A DNA stretch of 64,000 nucleotides from Sphingomonadaceae bacterium (GTDB lineage: Bacteria > Pseudomonadota > Alphaproteobacteria > Sphingomonadales > Sphingomonadaceae): positions 1-64,000 of the forward strand of contig JAFAZF010000058.1 of assembly GCA_019239915.1 (NCBI GenBank). The letters run 5' to 3'. Below, piece by piece: positions 7,993 through 16,194 of this stretch (within the stretch, counting starts at the first letter, position 1; every line of letters begins with the position of its first letter). Under the pieces are notes generated by a model that saw only the letters and a program-made list of their open reading frames with translations, was not told the DNA's origin and made no database searches. The translations under genes and the position numbers were made by a program.

Positions 7993-8302
7993 CAGACGCC
8001 CTCCTACAGACCACGAGACCAGTTCATGGCCTTGCCGCGCATCCGTAATACCCATCAGGTTTCACCGGCTCCGGCCCTGCCGCCGCGTTGTTTGCGACCC
8101 TATGCTCCCAAAGTAGATGTGCTACGCGAGCAGGTCAAAAATCGCGAGATTGGCGGGCAAGCGGATCTCGGCCGTGAGCGAACACAGAGAGAGAACGTTT
8201 TTCTTTCCTAATGAGTTCTCGGCAACAGAGCTGCATCCCCACCACTGAACGGCTTTTGCCGCTAAACGAGCGACGGGGCCCGACCTGCAAGCGTGCAGAA
8301 CG
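7993..8302. other. intergenic, nothing recognised
   Basis: About 310 bases between the small hypothetical gene and the 3' end of the integrase. Frames on both strands are shadows without motif or ribosome-binding site. No repeat or RNA gene was recognised. Confidence 0.4.
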
Positions 8303-9583
8303 TCACGATACTTCCAAAGACTTTTGTGCTGATGGCCGTCCCGCCCCGAGCGCTGCCGAGATTCCCGCTGCAATGAGGTTCGCTGCCGTTTTCGCCTGCT
8401 CGTCGGCGAGATGCGCATAGCGTTGCGTCACGCTCGCATCTGCGTGTCCGAGCAGTTTGCCGATCACTGGAAGGCCGAGGCCGCCACCCGCTCCGACGCT
8501 TGCGAAGGTATGGCGCAGATCGTGGATCCGCAAACCGGCGAGATCCGCTGCATGCGTGATGAGCGCCCATGGGCGTTTGAGGTCGGCTCGGGGCTTTTCG
8601 GGATCGTTGCCGAAGATGACATAGTCGCCGGACTTGGAATGGGCTCGAAGAACGTCCTGCGCCGCCGCCGAGAGGATCACAGTCCTGCGGCCGCTCTTGC
8701 TGTCGGGCAACCGGAGCATGCCGCGCTCTAGATCGACATCCTTCCAGCGGGCGTGGAGGATCTCGCGAAGACGGCATCCGGTGAACAGAAGAAGCCGGAC
8801 CGCGGCGGTCTCGTCGACCGAAAGAAACGTGCGCTGGTTCTCGGGCTTTCGGTCGTGCTTCGACGCTTGGCGTCCCGCCCTTTGCGGCCACGGCAGGCCG
8901 TTCTCCGCTCCCTCGATCAAGGCAGCTCCGAGGCGCTGAAGCTCCTCCGTATTGAGATACCGCTCCCTCCCCTCCTCCTTGAACTTCTTGATTCCTCGGG
9001 CCGGGCTAGAGCCGACCGGAAGTATCTCGTCACCTTCCGCAAACCTGTAGACCGAACCGACCGCCGCCAGCATGCGGTTCGCAGTCACCGGTCGGGTCTT
9101 GCCCATTGCGCGGTGTAATTTTCGCACATCGCCGGTGCTGATCGCGTCGAGCTTGCAGCTGCCAAGGGCCGGGTAGACATATCGGGTGAGCACAGCCTTG
9201 TAATTCGCGATGGAAGCGGGCTTGAGCAGCTTGGCCGCGGCGGCTTCGCTTAAAAAGTCGTCCGCCATTGACCGAAAACTCGGCAGCTCGCGCGACGTCC
9301 TGCGCTGCTTTGCGGGGTCGCTCCCGCGCCGCACGTCGGCGAGGATTGCCCGCGCTTCCTTGCGGGCCGCATCGGGCGTAAAATCCGAGTTGTGGACGCC
9401 GAGCGTGATCTTACGCTTGGTCGCGCCGCGTCCGCCGGCTCCGGCGCGGTATTCGAGAATAAAGCTTTTCTGGCCCGAGGGCGAAATCCGAACGCCAAAT
9501 CCCCGAACTTCATCGTCCCATAGCGTGTAGCGGGCGCTGCCCGGCACAGCTTGGTCGACGATTAGCTTCGTCAGTTTTGACAT
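8303..9583 (-). CDS. P4-type tyrosine recombinase (integrase)
   Basis: A 426-residue site-specific recombinase of the phage P4/DUF4102 type. The N-terminal arm-binding domain (WDDEVRGFGVRISPSGQKSF, residues about 22-41) is followed by a SAM-like core-binding domain and a C-terminal catalytic domain with all active residues: R271 in GCRLRE, K296 in DSKSGRR, H354-x-x-R357 in HDLRH, H380 in LLGH and nucleophile Y389 in RYAHL. Such integrases insert islands into the 3' ends of tRNA genes. The gene starts 190 bp from a tRNA 3' fragment at 9772-9806. Reading frame and motifs are intact, so it may still be active. Confidence 0.95.
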   Translation of the reverse strand: MSKLTKLIVDQAVPGSARYTLWDDEVRGFGVRISPSGQKSFILEYRAGAGGRGATKRKITLGVHNSDFTPDAARKEARAILADVRRGSDPAKQRRTSRELPSFRSMADDFLSEAAAAKLLKPASIANYKAVLTRYVYPALGSCKLDAISTGDVRKLHRAMGKTRPVTANRMLAAVGSVYRFAEGDEILPVGSSPARGIKKFKEEGRERYLNTEELQRLGAALIEGAENGLPWPQRAGRQASKHDRKPENQRTFLSVDETAAVRLLLFTGCRLREILHARWKDVDLERGMLRLPDSKSGRRTVILSAAAQDVLRAHSKSGDYVIFGNDPEKPRADLKRPWALITHAADLAGLRIHDLRHTFASVGAGGGLGLPVIGKLLGHADASVTQRYAHLADEQAKTAANLIAAGISAALGAGRPSAQKSLEVS

Positions 9584-9621
9584 GTATCGGCCCTTGTGAT
9601 GGCAGGTCTGAAGCTACCTCT

Positions 9622-9643
9622 GGGGCGCCACCGGGGCGCCACC
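9622..9643. repeat. tandem 11-bp direct repeat
   Basis: GGGGCGCCACC occurs twice head to tail just upstream of the integrase start. Short direct repeats between int and the attachment site can be arm-binding sites for the integrase N-terminal domain (inference). Confidence 0.6.
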
Positions 9644-9771
9644 AGCGCGGAAACGCTGAGTATCTCGCGAAATTCCGTTCCAATCAATATCCATGTCTTG
9701 TCAGGTGCTTAGGAATGACTCCTGATATCACGTCATTCCGCGAAAATAGTGATTTTTGGCGCTGGGGGTCT

Positions 9772-9806
9772 GGGGGTCGCAGGTTCGAATCCTGTCGCCC
9801 CGACCA
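9772..9806 (+). other. tRNA 3' fragment, probable att site (tRNA-Pro-like)
   Basis: The sequence folds as a complete T-arm (GCAGG 9779-9783, TTCGAAT loop, CCTGT 9791-9795), followed by a 3' acceptor strand CGCCCCG (9796-9802), discriminator A and encoded CCA (9804-9806). The acceptor strand would pair with CGGGGCG, as in bacterial tRNA-Pro. No D-arm or anticodon arm lies upstream, so this is only the 3' end of a tRNA, as left by integrative elements at the far attachment site. The intact tRNA should lie at the other end of the island, outside this window. Confidence 0.8.
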
Positions 9807-9942
9807 TTGCTAATCAGACACTTAGACCCAGCTGCCAGCCCCTGAGATTGCCCGTCGGAAGCGACTTAGCAATCACGAAACGAGCGTTTTGGCGCCGCAC
9901 GCTCCAAAGCGATGTACCAGTCTTCGATTTGGTCCAGGTTGA

Positions 9943-10140
9943 GGTCGCCGGTCACAAAAATTCGAGCGCATTTACGCCGAGATCGACGATCTCGCTCTCG
10001 CCAATACATTGCTCGCGATGATGGAGCGGGCTGGCCAGATCCGCCATCTCTACGCCGATCTCGCCCGCGACTGGACGTGCGATTGCCGGGACGCGACCGC
10101 CACATCATTCTTTCCGCTCTCGGCTGGTGAGAGGTATTGA
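9943..10140 (+). pseudogene. unrecognised coding remnant
   Basis: Between stop codons the frame reads KFERIYAEIDDLALANTLLA, then MMERAGQIRHLYADLARDW and a CDC motif before TGA at 10138. Composition and codon use look like real protein (helical, leucine/alanine-rich), but there is no start codon with a ribosome-binding site. I do not recognise the family. It lies just beyond the tRNA fragment, so it may be the tail of a gene from the original chromosomal side. Confidence 0.35.
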
Positions 10141-10206
10141 CGCTTCGTCAGTTTTAATAGCAACACCGGGCACCGGAAGAATGTGGGCGAGAGAGGGAGG
10201 TTGCCT

Positions 10207-11076
10207 GTGGCCCAGCCTGACCAGGAAGCTGGCGGAAAGCGCCCCATCGCGTTCATCACCGGCGCGAGCCGGGGCATCGGCAAGGCGATCGCCTTATCGC
10301 TGGCACAGGGCGGCTATGACGTCATCGTGTCGGCTCGGACGGTGAAGAACGGCGAAGTGCGCGACCATTCGTTGAGCATCCACAAGGCCGATTCTCGTCC
10401 ACTGCCAGGCAGCCTGGAAGAGACGGTGGCCGAGATCGAAGCGCTCGGGGCACGCGCGCTGGCGGTGCCGCTCGACCTCACCGACCGGGCCTCCGTCGGC
10501 GCGGCGGCGCAGCGCATCCTCGATCTCCCCGAGTGGAGGGAGGTCGACTTGATCGTGCATAACGGCCGCCATATCGGTCCGGGGCTGATGGACGTGTTCA
10601 TGGACACGCCGGTCGACGCCTATGGCAAATTCTTCGAGGCGCACTGCATCGCGCCGATCGTCCTCACCCGTATGCTGCTGCCGGGCATGGTGGAGCGCGG
10701 CCGCGGCACGGTGATCACCGTCACCTCCAATGCCGCCTACGACACGCCGCCGGCGCCCGCCGGCAAGGGCGGCTGGGGCCTCGCCTACGCGATCGGCAAG
10801 GGGTCGGGCCACCAGCTGGTCGGCACGATCCATGCCGAATACAAAGACAAGGGAATCCGCGCGTTCAACGTCCAGCCGGGCTTCGTCGGCACCGAGCGCA
10901 ACCACATCTCCGTGCAGGAGTATGGCCACGAATTGAAGAATGCCGCGCCGCCGGCGGCGATCGGCGCCGTGGTCGGCTGGCTCGTCTCGTCCAGCGAGGG
11001 CGCGGCGCTGGCCGGCACCACGATCGAGGCGCAGGACCTTTGCCGGGAGAAGGAGCTCTACCCGGCTTGGGGCTGA
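10207..11076 (+). CDS. SDR family oxidoreductase
   Basis: A 289-residue SDR. TGASRGIG lies at residues 18-25 and the catalytic motif YAIGK near 194, later than in classical SDRs because an insertion rich in Gly/Pro (APAGKGGW) precedes it. The N-x-x-P-G-F motif (NVQPGF) follows. I take GTG 10207 as start because GGGAGG lies 6 nt upstream; the frame is open to GTG 10183. The C terminus (IEAQDLCREKELYPAWG) is distinctive and recurs in the decayed copy at 23.65-23.90 kb. It is followed 56 nt downstream by another SDR on the same strand. Substrate is unknown. Confidence 0.88.
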   Translation: MAQPDQEAGGKRPIAFITGASRGIGKAIALSLAQGGYDVIVSARTVKNGEVRDHSLSIHKADSRPLPGSLEETVAEIEALGARALAVPLDLTDRASVGAAAQRILDLPEWREVDLIVHNGRHIGPGLMDVFMDTPVDAYGKFFEAHCIAPIVLTRMLLPGMVERGRGTVITVTSNAAYDTPPAPAGKGGWGLAYAIGKGSGHQLVGTIHAEYKDKGIRAFNVQPGFVGTERNHISVQEYGHELKNAAPPAAIGAVVGWLVSSSEGAALAGTTIEAQDLCREKELYPAWG

Positions 11077-11132
11077 CCCGCGCATTCGCAACGGCCGCGC
11101 CAAAGCACGGAGCGAGAAGGACGGGAAGAGGC

Positions 11133-11927
11133 ATGGATTTCGGGATCAAGGACAAGGTCGCGGTGGTCAGCGGCGGCAGCAAGGGCATGGGCCGCTCGAC
11201 CTGCGAGGATCTGGCGCGCGAGGGCTGCAAGGTCATCGTCGTCGCGCGCGGCCAGGAGGCGGTGGACGACACCGTCGCCGGTATCCGCGCCGCTGGCAGC
11301 GAGGCGATCGGCATCTATGCCGATATGGCCACGCAGGAGGGCATCCTGATGGTACAGGCCGAGGCCCGCAAGGCGTTCGGCGACCCGGACATCGTCGTTG
11401 GCAACGTTTACGGCCCGACCCACGGCCGCTGGGCGGATACCAAGGACGAGGATTTCCACGCCGCGTACGAGCAGATCGTGATGAGCCAGGTCTATTTGCT
11501 GCGCGCCTTCACGCCGGCAATGATCAAGAAAAAATGGGGCCGGATCGTGCTGATCAACTCGATCGCTTCAAAAGAGCCGCACAAGGAGTTGCCGCTGGTC
11601 ACTGCCAATGTGACGCGCGTCGCCGCGCTCTCGCTTAACAAGAGCGTGTCGGACGAGATCGCCAAACACGGCATCACCATCAACACGATAGGGACCGGCG
11701 GCTTCGCGACCGACCGCTATACCGAGCAGATGAAGCGCATGACCGAAGAGAACGGCATGGTCTACGACGAGAGAGAGGCGGAGCGCCGGACCGAAGTACC
11801 GGTCGGGCGGTTGGGCCGACCCGAGGAGATGGCTGCGGTAATCTCCTTCCTCTGCTCCGACCGTGCCAGCTATGTGACGGGCCAGTTCATCTGCGTCGAC
11901 GGTGGCTCGGTGAAGGCACTGTACTGA
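11133..11927 (+). CDS. atypical SDR lacking the Tyr-x-x-x-Lys motif
   Basis: A 264-residue SDR-fold protein with nucleotide-binding motif SGGSKGMG (about residues 13-20) instead of T-G-x-x-x-G-x-G. Where classical members have Y-x-x-x-K this one reads TANVTRVAALSLNKS, so the catalytic Tyr is absent and Arg replaces Lys. The C terminus (G-R-x-G-R-P-E-E-M, VTGQFICVDGG) is normal. This matches a known FabG-like subgroup with imperfect active-site motifs. The closest relative in the window is the protein at 17489-18283. ATG 11133 is preceded by GGGAAGAGG. It probably forms an operon with the SDR just upstream. Confidence 0.85.
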   Translation: MDFGIKDKVAVVSGGSKGMGRSTCEDLAREGCKVIVVARGQEAVDDTVAGIRAAGSEAIGIYADMATQEGILMVQAEARKAFGDPDIVVGNVYGPTHGRWADTKDEDFHAAYEQIVMSQVYLLRAFTPAMIKKKWGRIVLINSIASKEPHKELPLVTANVTRVAALSLNKSVSDEIAKHGITINTIGTGGFATDRYTEQMKRMTEENGMVYDEREAERRTEVPVGRLGRPEEMAAVISFLCSDRASYVTGQFICVDGGSVKALY

Positions 11928-12314
11928 TTCTTCGCGCGGAAACTAAGGGCGAGCAACGTATACATTTCTGGCGAACTATGGGATCTCACAGTGATGATCC
12001 TACGTGATGATGCGAGATTACTGAATATTCTCTGCCGGTGCACGCCATGGTTCGACTTTAGCTAGAGCACTTTTCGACCTGACTGATCCACCATTCGCCG
12101 TTCGCCCTGAGCGAAGTCGAAGGGCAGTCACGGCGCGTGGGCTTCGACTGCGCTCAGCCCGAACGGCTGAGGCGATTCAGGCTGATCGAATAGCGCTCTA
12201 GGCGGCAGATTTCCTACGTTAACGCGTAAAGCGATACTCACATCTAGAGCCTGCTGCGGCCTATAATGCGTCTAGATCAACGCGTGGTGCTGAACATCGA
12301 GGCAACGCAAACGC
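11928..12314. other. intergenic region carrying palindromic element
   Basis: This gap between convergent genes has no coding signal. Its middle is a nested inverted-repeat element (12062-12201, described separately); the flanks show nothing recognisable. Confidence 0.5.
12062..12201. repeat. nested inverted-repeat (MITE/REP-like) element
   Basis: The outer ends are inverted repeats: 18 bp at 12062-12079 match the reverse complement of 12184-12201 at 15 of 18 positions (CTAGAGC then TTCGA). Inside, 12100-12125 and 12139-12164 form a second inverted pair built on TGAGCG and AGTCGAAG (21 of 26 positions). The whole 140-bp unit can fold into a long hairpin and has no coding capacity. The inner arms resemble short palindromes dispersed in sphingomonad genomes (recollection, not searched). 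Confidence 0.65.
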
Positions 12315-13202
12315 CTAATTGGCAAGCAGCACCGCATCTTCCACCGGAGCCACGAACTTGAGCAGATGGGCTCGCTTCAGGCACAGGTGTGGATAGGCCT
12401 CGTCCGTCATGCCGATGCCGCCGTGCACTTGGATATTGTCGCCGCCGTTTTCGAGCGCGCTCTGTTCGGCTAGCCGTTTGGCAGCGGCGACGTGGAAGGG
12501 CAGTTCGACATCGCCCTCGTCAAGTGCGCAGGCGGCGAAATAGAGCTGCGAGCGAGCGACGGCGCTGCGCACCGCCATATCGGCGCACATGTGCTTGATC
12601 GCTTGAAACCAACCGATCGGTCGCTGGAACTGCTCGCGTACGCGCGCGTAGTCCGCCGCCATATCGCGGGCGGCGTCGGCGCACCCGACCGCAAAGGCAG
12701 CCGCCAACAATTGCAGATGAAAAGCGGCGCGCGGGTCCTCGATCCGCTCGACGCCGGCAGGCCGGTCGATTCGGGCGATGCTGGAGGACAGGTCCAGGGA
12801 GTCGACTGCTTCCACAGCGTCGTCGATCGCAAACCAGCCGATGGCCCCATCTATCAGGCCCAGAGCGTGAGTCGCGCCCTCGCTGTCGAGGAGGCGCACG
12901 CCGCTCCCCGCTTCGAGAGCCAGCGCGACCTTCCCCGCCACCCCCGTCCAGCGCCCCGCCACCGCCGTTGAAAGCAGAGCTACCGGCGCAAGCACACGAC
13001 CCAGCTCCGCGAACACCAACGCCTCGGTCGCGTGATCGAGGCCGAGCTCGGCGCCTGTCATCGCGGTCCAGCCCATCGCCTCTACCTCGGCCCATAGCCC
13101 GGTCGGGCGCGCGCGGGATTGTTCCAGCGGCATGTTGTCGCGGCACCAGTCGGCCGTCGCCGTCTGGAAGGCAATCTGATCGTCGTTCGGCGTCAGGTCC
13201 AT
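12315..13202 (-). CDS. acyl-CoA dehydrogenase, short subunit
   Basis: A 295-residue acyl-CoA dehydrogenase-fold protein, shorter than the usual 380. It begins DLTPNDDQIAFQTATADWCRD, has the C-terminal helical-domain pattern YARVREQFQRPIGWFQAIKH and ends with QVHGGIGMTDEAYPHLCLKR. The middle beta-domain is reduced. ATG 13202 lies 4 nt after the stop of the larger dehydrogenase and is preceded by GAGGTAG. Paired long and short dehydrogenases form heteromeric enzymes in steroid side-chain degradation (the ChsE1-ChsE2 type), each supplying part of the FAD site; this pair has that layout. Expected reaction: alpha,beta-desaturation of a bulky acyl-CoA. Confidence 0.85.
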   Translation of the reverse strand: MDLTPNDDQIAFQTATADWCRDNMPLEQSRARPTGLWAEVEAMGWTAMTGAELGLDHATEALVFAELGRVLAPVALLSTAVAGRWTGVAGKVALALEAGSGVRLLDSEGATHALGLIDGAIGWFAIDDAVEAVDSLDLSSSIARIDRPAGVERIEDPRAAFHLQLLAAAFAVGCADAARDMAADYARVREQFQRPIGWFQAIKHMCADMAVRSAVARSQLYFAACALDEGDVELPFHVAAAKRLAEQSALENGGDNIQVHGGIGMTDEAYPHLCLKRAHLLKFVAPVEDAVLLAN

Positions 13203-13206
13203 GAGT

Positions 13207-14361
13207 CTACCTCGATTTCGGCAGGCCCAGGAGGCGCTCGCCAATGATATCGCGCTGGATCTGGGCGCTCCCGCCCGCGATTGTCGCTGCAAAGCCGCGC
13301 AGATAGTCGCCGACCGCCTCGTCTCCGCTTTCGTAGCGGAAGTCCAGGATATCGCCGCCTCGGAGCAGGACGCCCATGCGCTCCAGCCGTTGGCCGAGTT
13401 CGGCCGAGAAGAGACGGATCACGGAAGCTTCTGGACCCGGCTGACCTAGCCGCACGACCTCCGAAATGTTGCGGTAGGTCATAGCACGCACGGCCGCGAC
13501 CTCGGCGCGCATCTGCGCAAGGCTGCCGGCGATGCGGTCGTCCTTGATCATGCCGTTGGCACGCGCGAGTTCGATCAACTCTTCGATGCGCTGGCCGTGC
13601 TTCACCTGCTCCGCGATGAAGCCGGTGCCGCGCTCGAAGCTGAGCGTGGACATCGCGATCTTCCAGCCATTGCCGAGACCGCCGACGACGTTGGCGATGG
13701 GGATGCGGACGTCGTCATAGAAGACCTGCGCAAATTCTGTTTGGCCGGAGATCTTGCGGATCGGGCGAATGGTGATGCCAGGCGCGTGCATATCACAGAT
13801 GGCCCAGCTGAGGCCGCGCTGTCGCTGCGACCCCTCTTCGGTACGCAGGACCAGTTCCTGCCAGTCGGCGACGTGGGCGAAGCTGGTCCAGATCTTCGAT
13901 CCGTTAACGACGATTTCGTCGTCCTCGACGCGCCCCATGGTCTTGATGCCGGCAAGGTCGGAACCGGCCCCCGGCTCCGAAAAGCCCTGGCACCAGATAG
14001 CCTCGCCCTTCAGGATGCGCGGCAGGTGATAGGCTTTTTGCTCATCGCTGGCGTTCAGGATCAGCGTAGGGCCGCCATGATTGTTGCCGACGAAGTTGGC
14101 ACCTATCCAGGGCGCGTGCGCCTTAGCATATTCCTCCAGCCAGATGACCTGCTGGACGATGGAGAGGCCGCGGCCGCCATATTCGGTGGGCCAGTTGATC
14201 CCTGCCCAGCCCGCATCGAAGAGCCGTCGCTGCCACGCCTTGTCGAAATCTATGGCGTCTGCGGCATCGTGTGGACGCCTTTCCGAAGGAACATTGGCTT
14301 CAAGCCATTGCCGGCATTCCTCGCGAAAGTGGTTTTCCTCCGAAGAAAAGCTGATCTCCAT
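13207..14361 (-). CDS. acyl-CoA dehydrogenase, long subunit
   Basis: A 384-residue FAD-dependent acyl-CoA dehydrogenase. Visible family blocks: AGWAGINWPTEYGGRG (about 50-65), CQGFSEPGAGSDLAG (about 124-138), GSKIWTSFAH, a beta-domain, and the C-terminal GGSAQIQRDIIGERLLGLP. In the last motif Gln stands where many single-subunit enzymes carry the catalytic Glu, which suits a heteromeric partner supplying the base. It is translated just before the short subunit, 4 nt apart. Its own upstream region (14362-14917) is long and carries an inverted repeat that may regulate the pair. Confidence 0.9.
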   Translation of the reverse strand: MEISFSSEENHFREECRQWLEANVPSERRPHDAADAIDFDKAWQRRLFDAGWAGINWPTEYGGRGLSIVQQVIWLEEYAKAHAPWIGANFVGNNHGGPTLILNASDEQKAYHLPRILKGEAIWCQGFSEPGAGSDLAGIKTMGRVEDDEIVVNGSKIWTSFAHVADWQELVLRTEEGSQRQRGLSWAICDMHAPGITIRPIRKISGQTEFAQVFYDDVRIPIANVVGGLGNGWKIAMSTLSFERGTGFIAEQVKHGQRIEELIELARANGMIKDDRIAGSLAQMRAEVAAVRAMTYRNISEVVRLGQPGPEASVIRLFSAELGQRLERMGVLLRGGDILDFRYESGDEAVGDYLRGFAATIAGGSAQIQRDIIGERLLGLPKSR

Positions 14362-14917
14362 CAGGTGTCTCCACGTGTCTTTGCGACGGCGGCATTAGCC
14401 GTCCCTGACTTGGTCGCGCGCTTAGCCGAACTGCTGGCGCATCGGCACGAAGTCCGGCATGATCAGCGATCGACGCAGTCCGTTCGCAGCATCGACTAGG
14501 AGCGTGTGCCTACTCATATTGCCTGCATGATGCGAGCAGGGGAAGGTCGCCGCTGCCACTCTTCGTCCTTGCAAGTTGGAGATCCTTAGAAAATTCATCG
14601 ACCCTGATAAACTCTAAAACCATCGCATTATACCCCATTCTAAGCTGACACATCGCGTAGCATCACACAAGGATAAGTGATGCTAGCGCTTTTCCATCGC
14701 GGCCCAGCATTATCATTGACAGCTTCTGATGGATCTCGTCGCGCCGCAAAGCACTGAGTTGAGGCGCTCGGCCACTGAGCCCATTATTTTGTCGGACTTC
14801 TAGGAAGCGGCCCAGTGCAGCATCTATATATTTCACTTTCCCACACGATACAAAGTTGACTGGTTAGCGGGGATTACGTGATGGAGTCCGGGCTATCGAA
14901 TTACACAGGATCAGACC
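14362..14917. other. long divergent intergenic region
   Basis: No gene-like frame was found in about 550 bases between the dehydrogenase pair (leftward) and an LLM gene (rightward). The right half is AT-richer than the neighbourhood, as expected for promoters, and holds a strong inverted repeat at 14658-14685. Nothing else was recognised. Confidence 0.5.
14658..14685. promoter_or_regulatory. 9-bp inverted repeat, operator or hairpin
   Basis: TAGCATCAC-N10-GTGATGCTA is a perfect inverted repeat, followed on the + strand by GCGCTTTT. It could be an operator between the divergent dehydrogenase and LLM genes, or a Rho-independent terminator-like hairpin, although no + strand gene ends just before it. 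Confidence 0.5.
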
Positions 14918-15973
14918 GTGAAGTTGGGCATTGAGATAGATTGGCAGCGTCGACGCTTCGATATCAATCGAGAACGGCTCCAGTTGGCTGACGAGCTCGG
15001 CTACGATTGCGTGTTCTCGGCAGAAGCGCATGGATCGGACGCGATTTCACCGCTCGGGTACGTGATCGGCTGCACGAAGCGAATCGGTGTCGGTACGCGG
15101 ATCGCGCAAAACAATTCGCGTTCACCTACCGCACTCGCCATGGCCTACCAGACGCTGCGTCACATGGGCGGGCCGGATCGGCTCGTTCTTGCAGGCATTG
15201 GCAGTTCGAACCCAGTGTCTGCTGAAGGCTGGCACGGCGTCCCCTGGACGGCCGCCGCGCCCCGAATGCGCGACGCCGTAGCGATCATGCGCAAGGCCGC
15301 TGCTGGAGACGTCGTGGAGCATCAAGGTAAGTTGATAAGCGTCCCCTACCGTCACACCGACGGCGGCGTGCGGCACTCGCCGATGGCACCTATCTTGGAG
15401 ACCGACCCTACGATCCCGATCCTGTTTGGCGGCGGCACTGAGCTCATGTTGACGCTGGCGGCGGAGATTGCCGACGGGCTTCTGCCCAATGGCAGCTGGT
15501 CGCCCGGGATGATGAAGGTCTACGGCCCTATGCTCCAGAAGGGTTTCGCCAAGCGCAAGACACCGATGAAGATCGAGGACTTCCCGGTTTGGGCGCATGT
15601 CGACGTAGTGGTGACGAACGACATCAAGGACTCCCTTTGGCAGTTCAAAGAATATACTGCGCGGTACGTCGGTGGTTACGGTGGCAGAGGTGGTCTCAGC
15701 ACGCACATGGAGTGGCGCGGCTATGGTGACGCTGTCGAGCGTATCACGGAACTTTACGAAGCCGGCCACATTCGCGAAGCGGAAGATGCGGTGCCAGACG
15801 AGTACATCGATGAGTGTTGGCTTATTGGGCCTATTGATCGAATTGTCGCAACCTGGCGCGACAAGTGGATTAACGACGGATGCAACTTGATCGTACGGGT
15901 CGACAACTGGCCGTCGGCGAAACCACAGGGCAATGACGTCTACGCGCCCCTGATCAAGGCGCTTTGCGACTGA
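14918..15973 (+). CDS. LLM class flavin-dependent oxidoreductase
   Basis: A 351-residue luciferase-fold protein, longer than and different from the other three in the window. Markers: KLGIEIDWQ strand at the N terminus, LADELGYDCVFSAEAHGSDA (about 24-43), TRIAQNNSRSPTALAMAYQTL (about 62-82) and IPILFGGGTELM near 168. A C-terminal segment (GPIDRIVATWRDKWINDGCN) closes the barrel. Start is GTG with AGGA upstream; no ATG in frame is better. Likely an FMN- or F420-dependent oxygenase or dehydrogenase acting on a pathway intermediate. It is followed by a hairpin over its stop codon and then an SDR gene. Confidence 0.85.
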   Translation: MKLGIEIDWQRRRFDINRERLQLADELGYDCVFSAEAHGSDAISPLGYVIGCTKRIGVGTRIAQNNSRSPTALAMAYQTLRHMGGPDRLVLAGIGSSNPVSAEGWHGVPWTAAAPRMRDAVAIMRKAAAGDVVEHQGKLISVPYRHTDGGVRHSPMAPILETDPTIPILFGGGTELMLTLAAEIADGLLPNGSWSPGMMKVYGPMLQKGFAKRKTPMKIEDFPVWAHVDVVVTNDIKDSLWQFKEYTARYVGGYGGRGGLSTHMEWRGYGDAVERITELYEAGHIREAEDAVPDEYIDECWLIGPIDRIVATWRDKWINDGCNLIVRVDNWPSAKPQGNDVYAPLIKALCD

Positions 15974-16013
15974 CACCGAGCCTTGCTAGCCGGCTGTTTG
16001 ATGAGCGGTGTCA
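15971..16013 (+). terminator. inverted repeat over stop codon
   Basis: TGACACCG at the LLM stop codon is perfectly repeated in inverted form as CGGTGTCA (16006-16013), with inner AGCC/GGCT pairing in the loop. A long hairpin starting in a stop codon suggests a terminator or transcript-stabilising structure; there is no clear U-run. Confidence 0.4.
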
Positions 16014-16194
16014 CAGCCTCTTGCAGATGTTATTGGCCAGCTTGTCGCAGGCCTCGCCTGATTGCATGCCGGCAGCGGCCTGCTAGGCAAGCCCTGCCGA
16101 GATACGTATAGGCGCAGCGCTGCTGCGCGAACTTGCGCGCGGACCTATCCGGTGCGAAGCCGCGGCCACCAGTTGTTTTCGGGACAGATCGGAC

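Noticed and set aside
9617-9650. CRISPR-like repeat near the integrase
   Set aside because: Only two 11-bp units in direct tandem with no spacers and no cas genes in the window.
9772-9806. A complete tRNA gene at the int-proximal site
   Set aside because: Only T-arm, acceptor strand and CCA are present; no D-arm or anticodon arm could be built from 9720-9771.
10294-11103. 269-codon minus-strand frame opposite the SDR at 10207
   Set aside because: Shadow frame rich in Arg/His with no motif; the + strand SDR is unmistakable.
13597-14499. 300-codon plus-strand frame over the long acyl-CoA dehydrogenase
   Set aside because: Complement shadow of the dehydrogenase; no recognisable domain.
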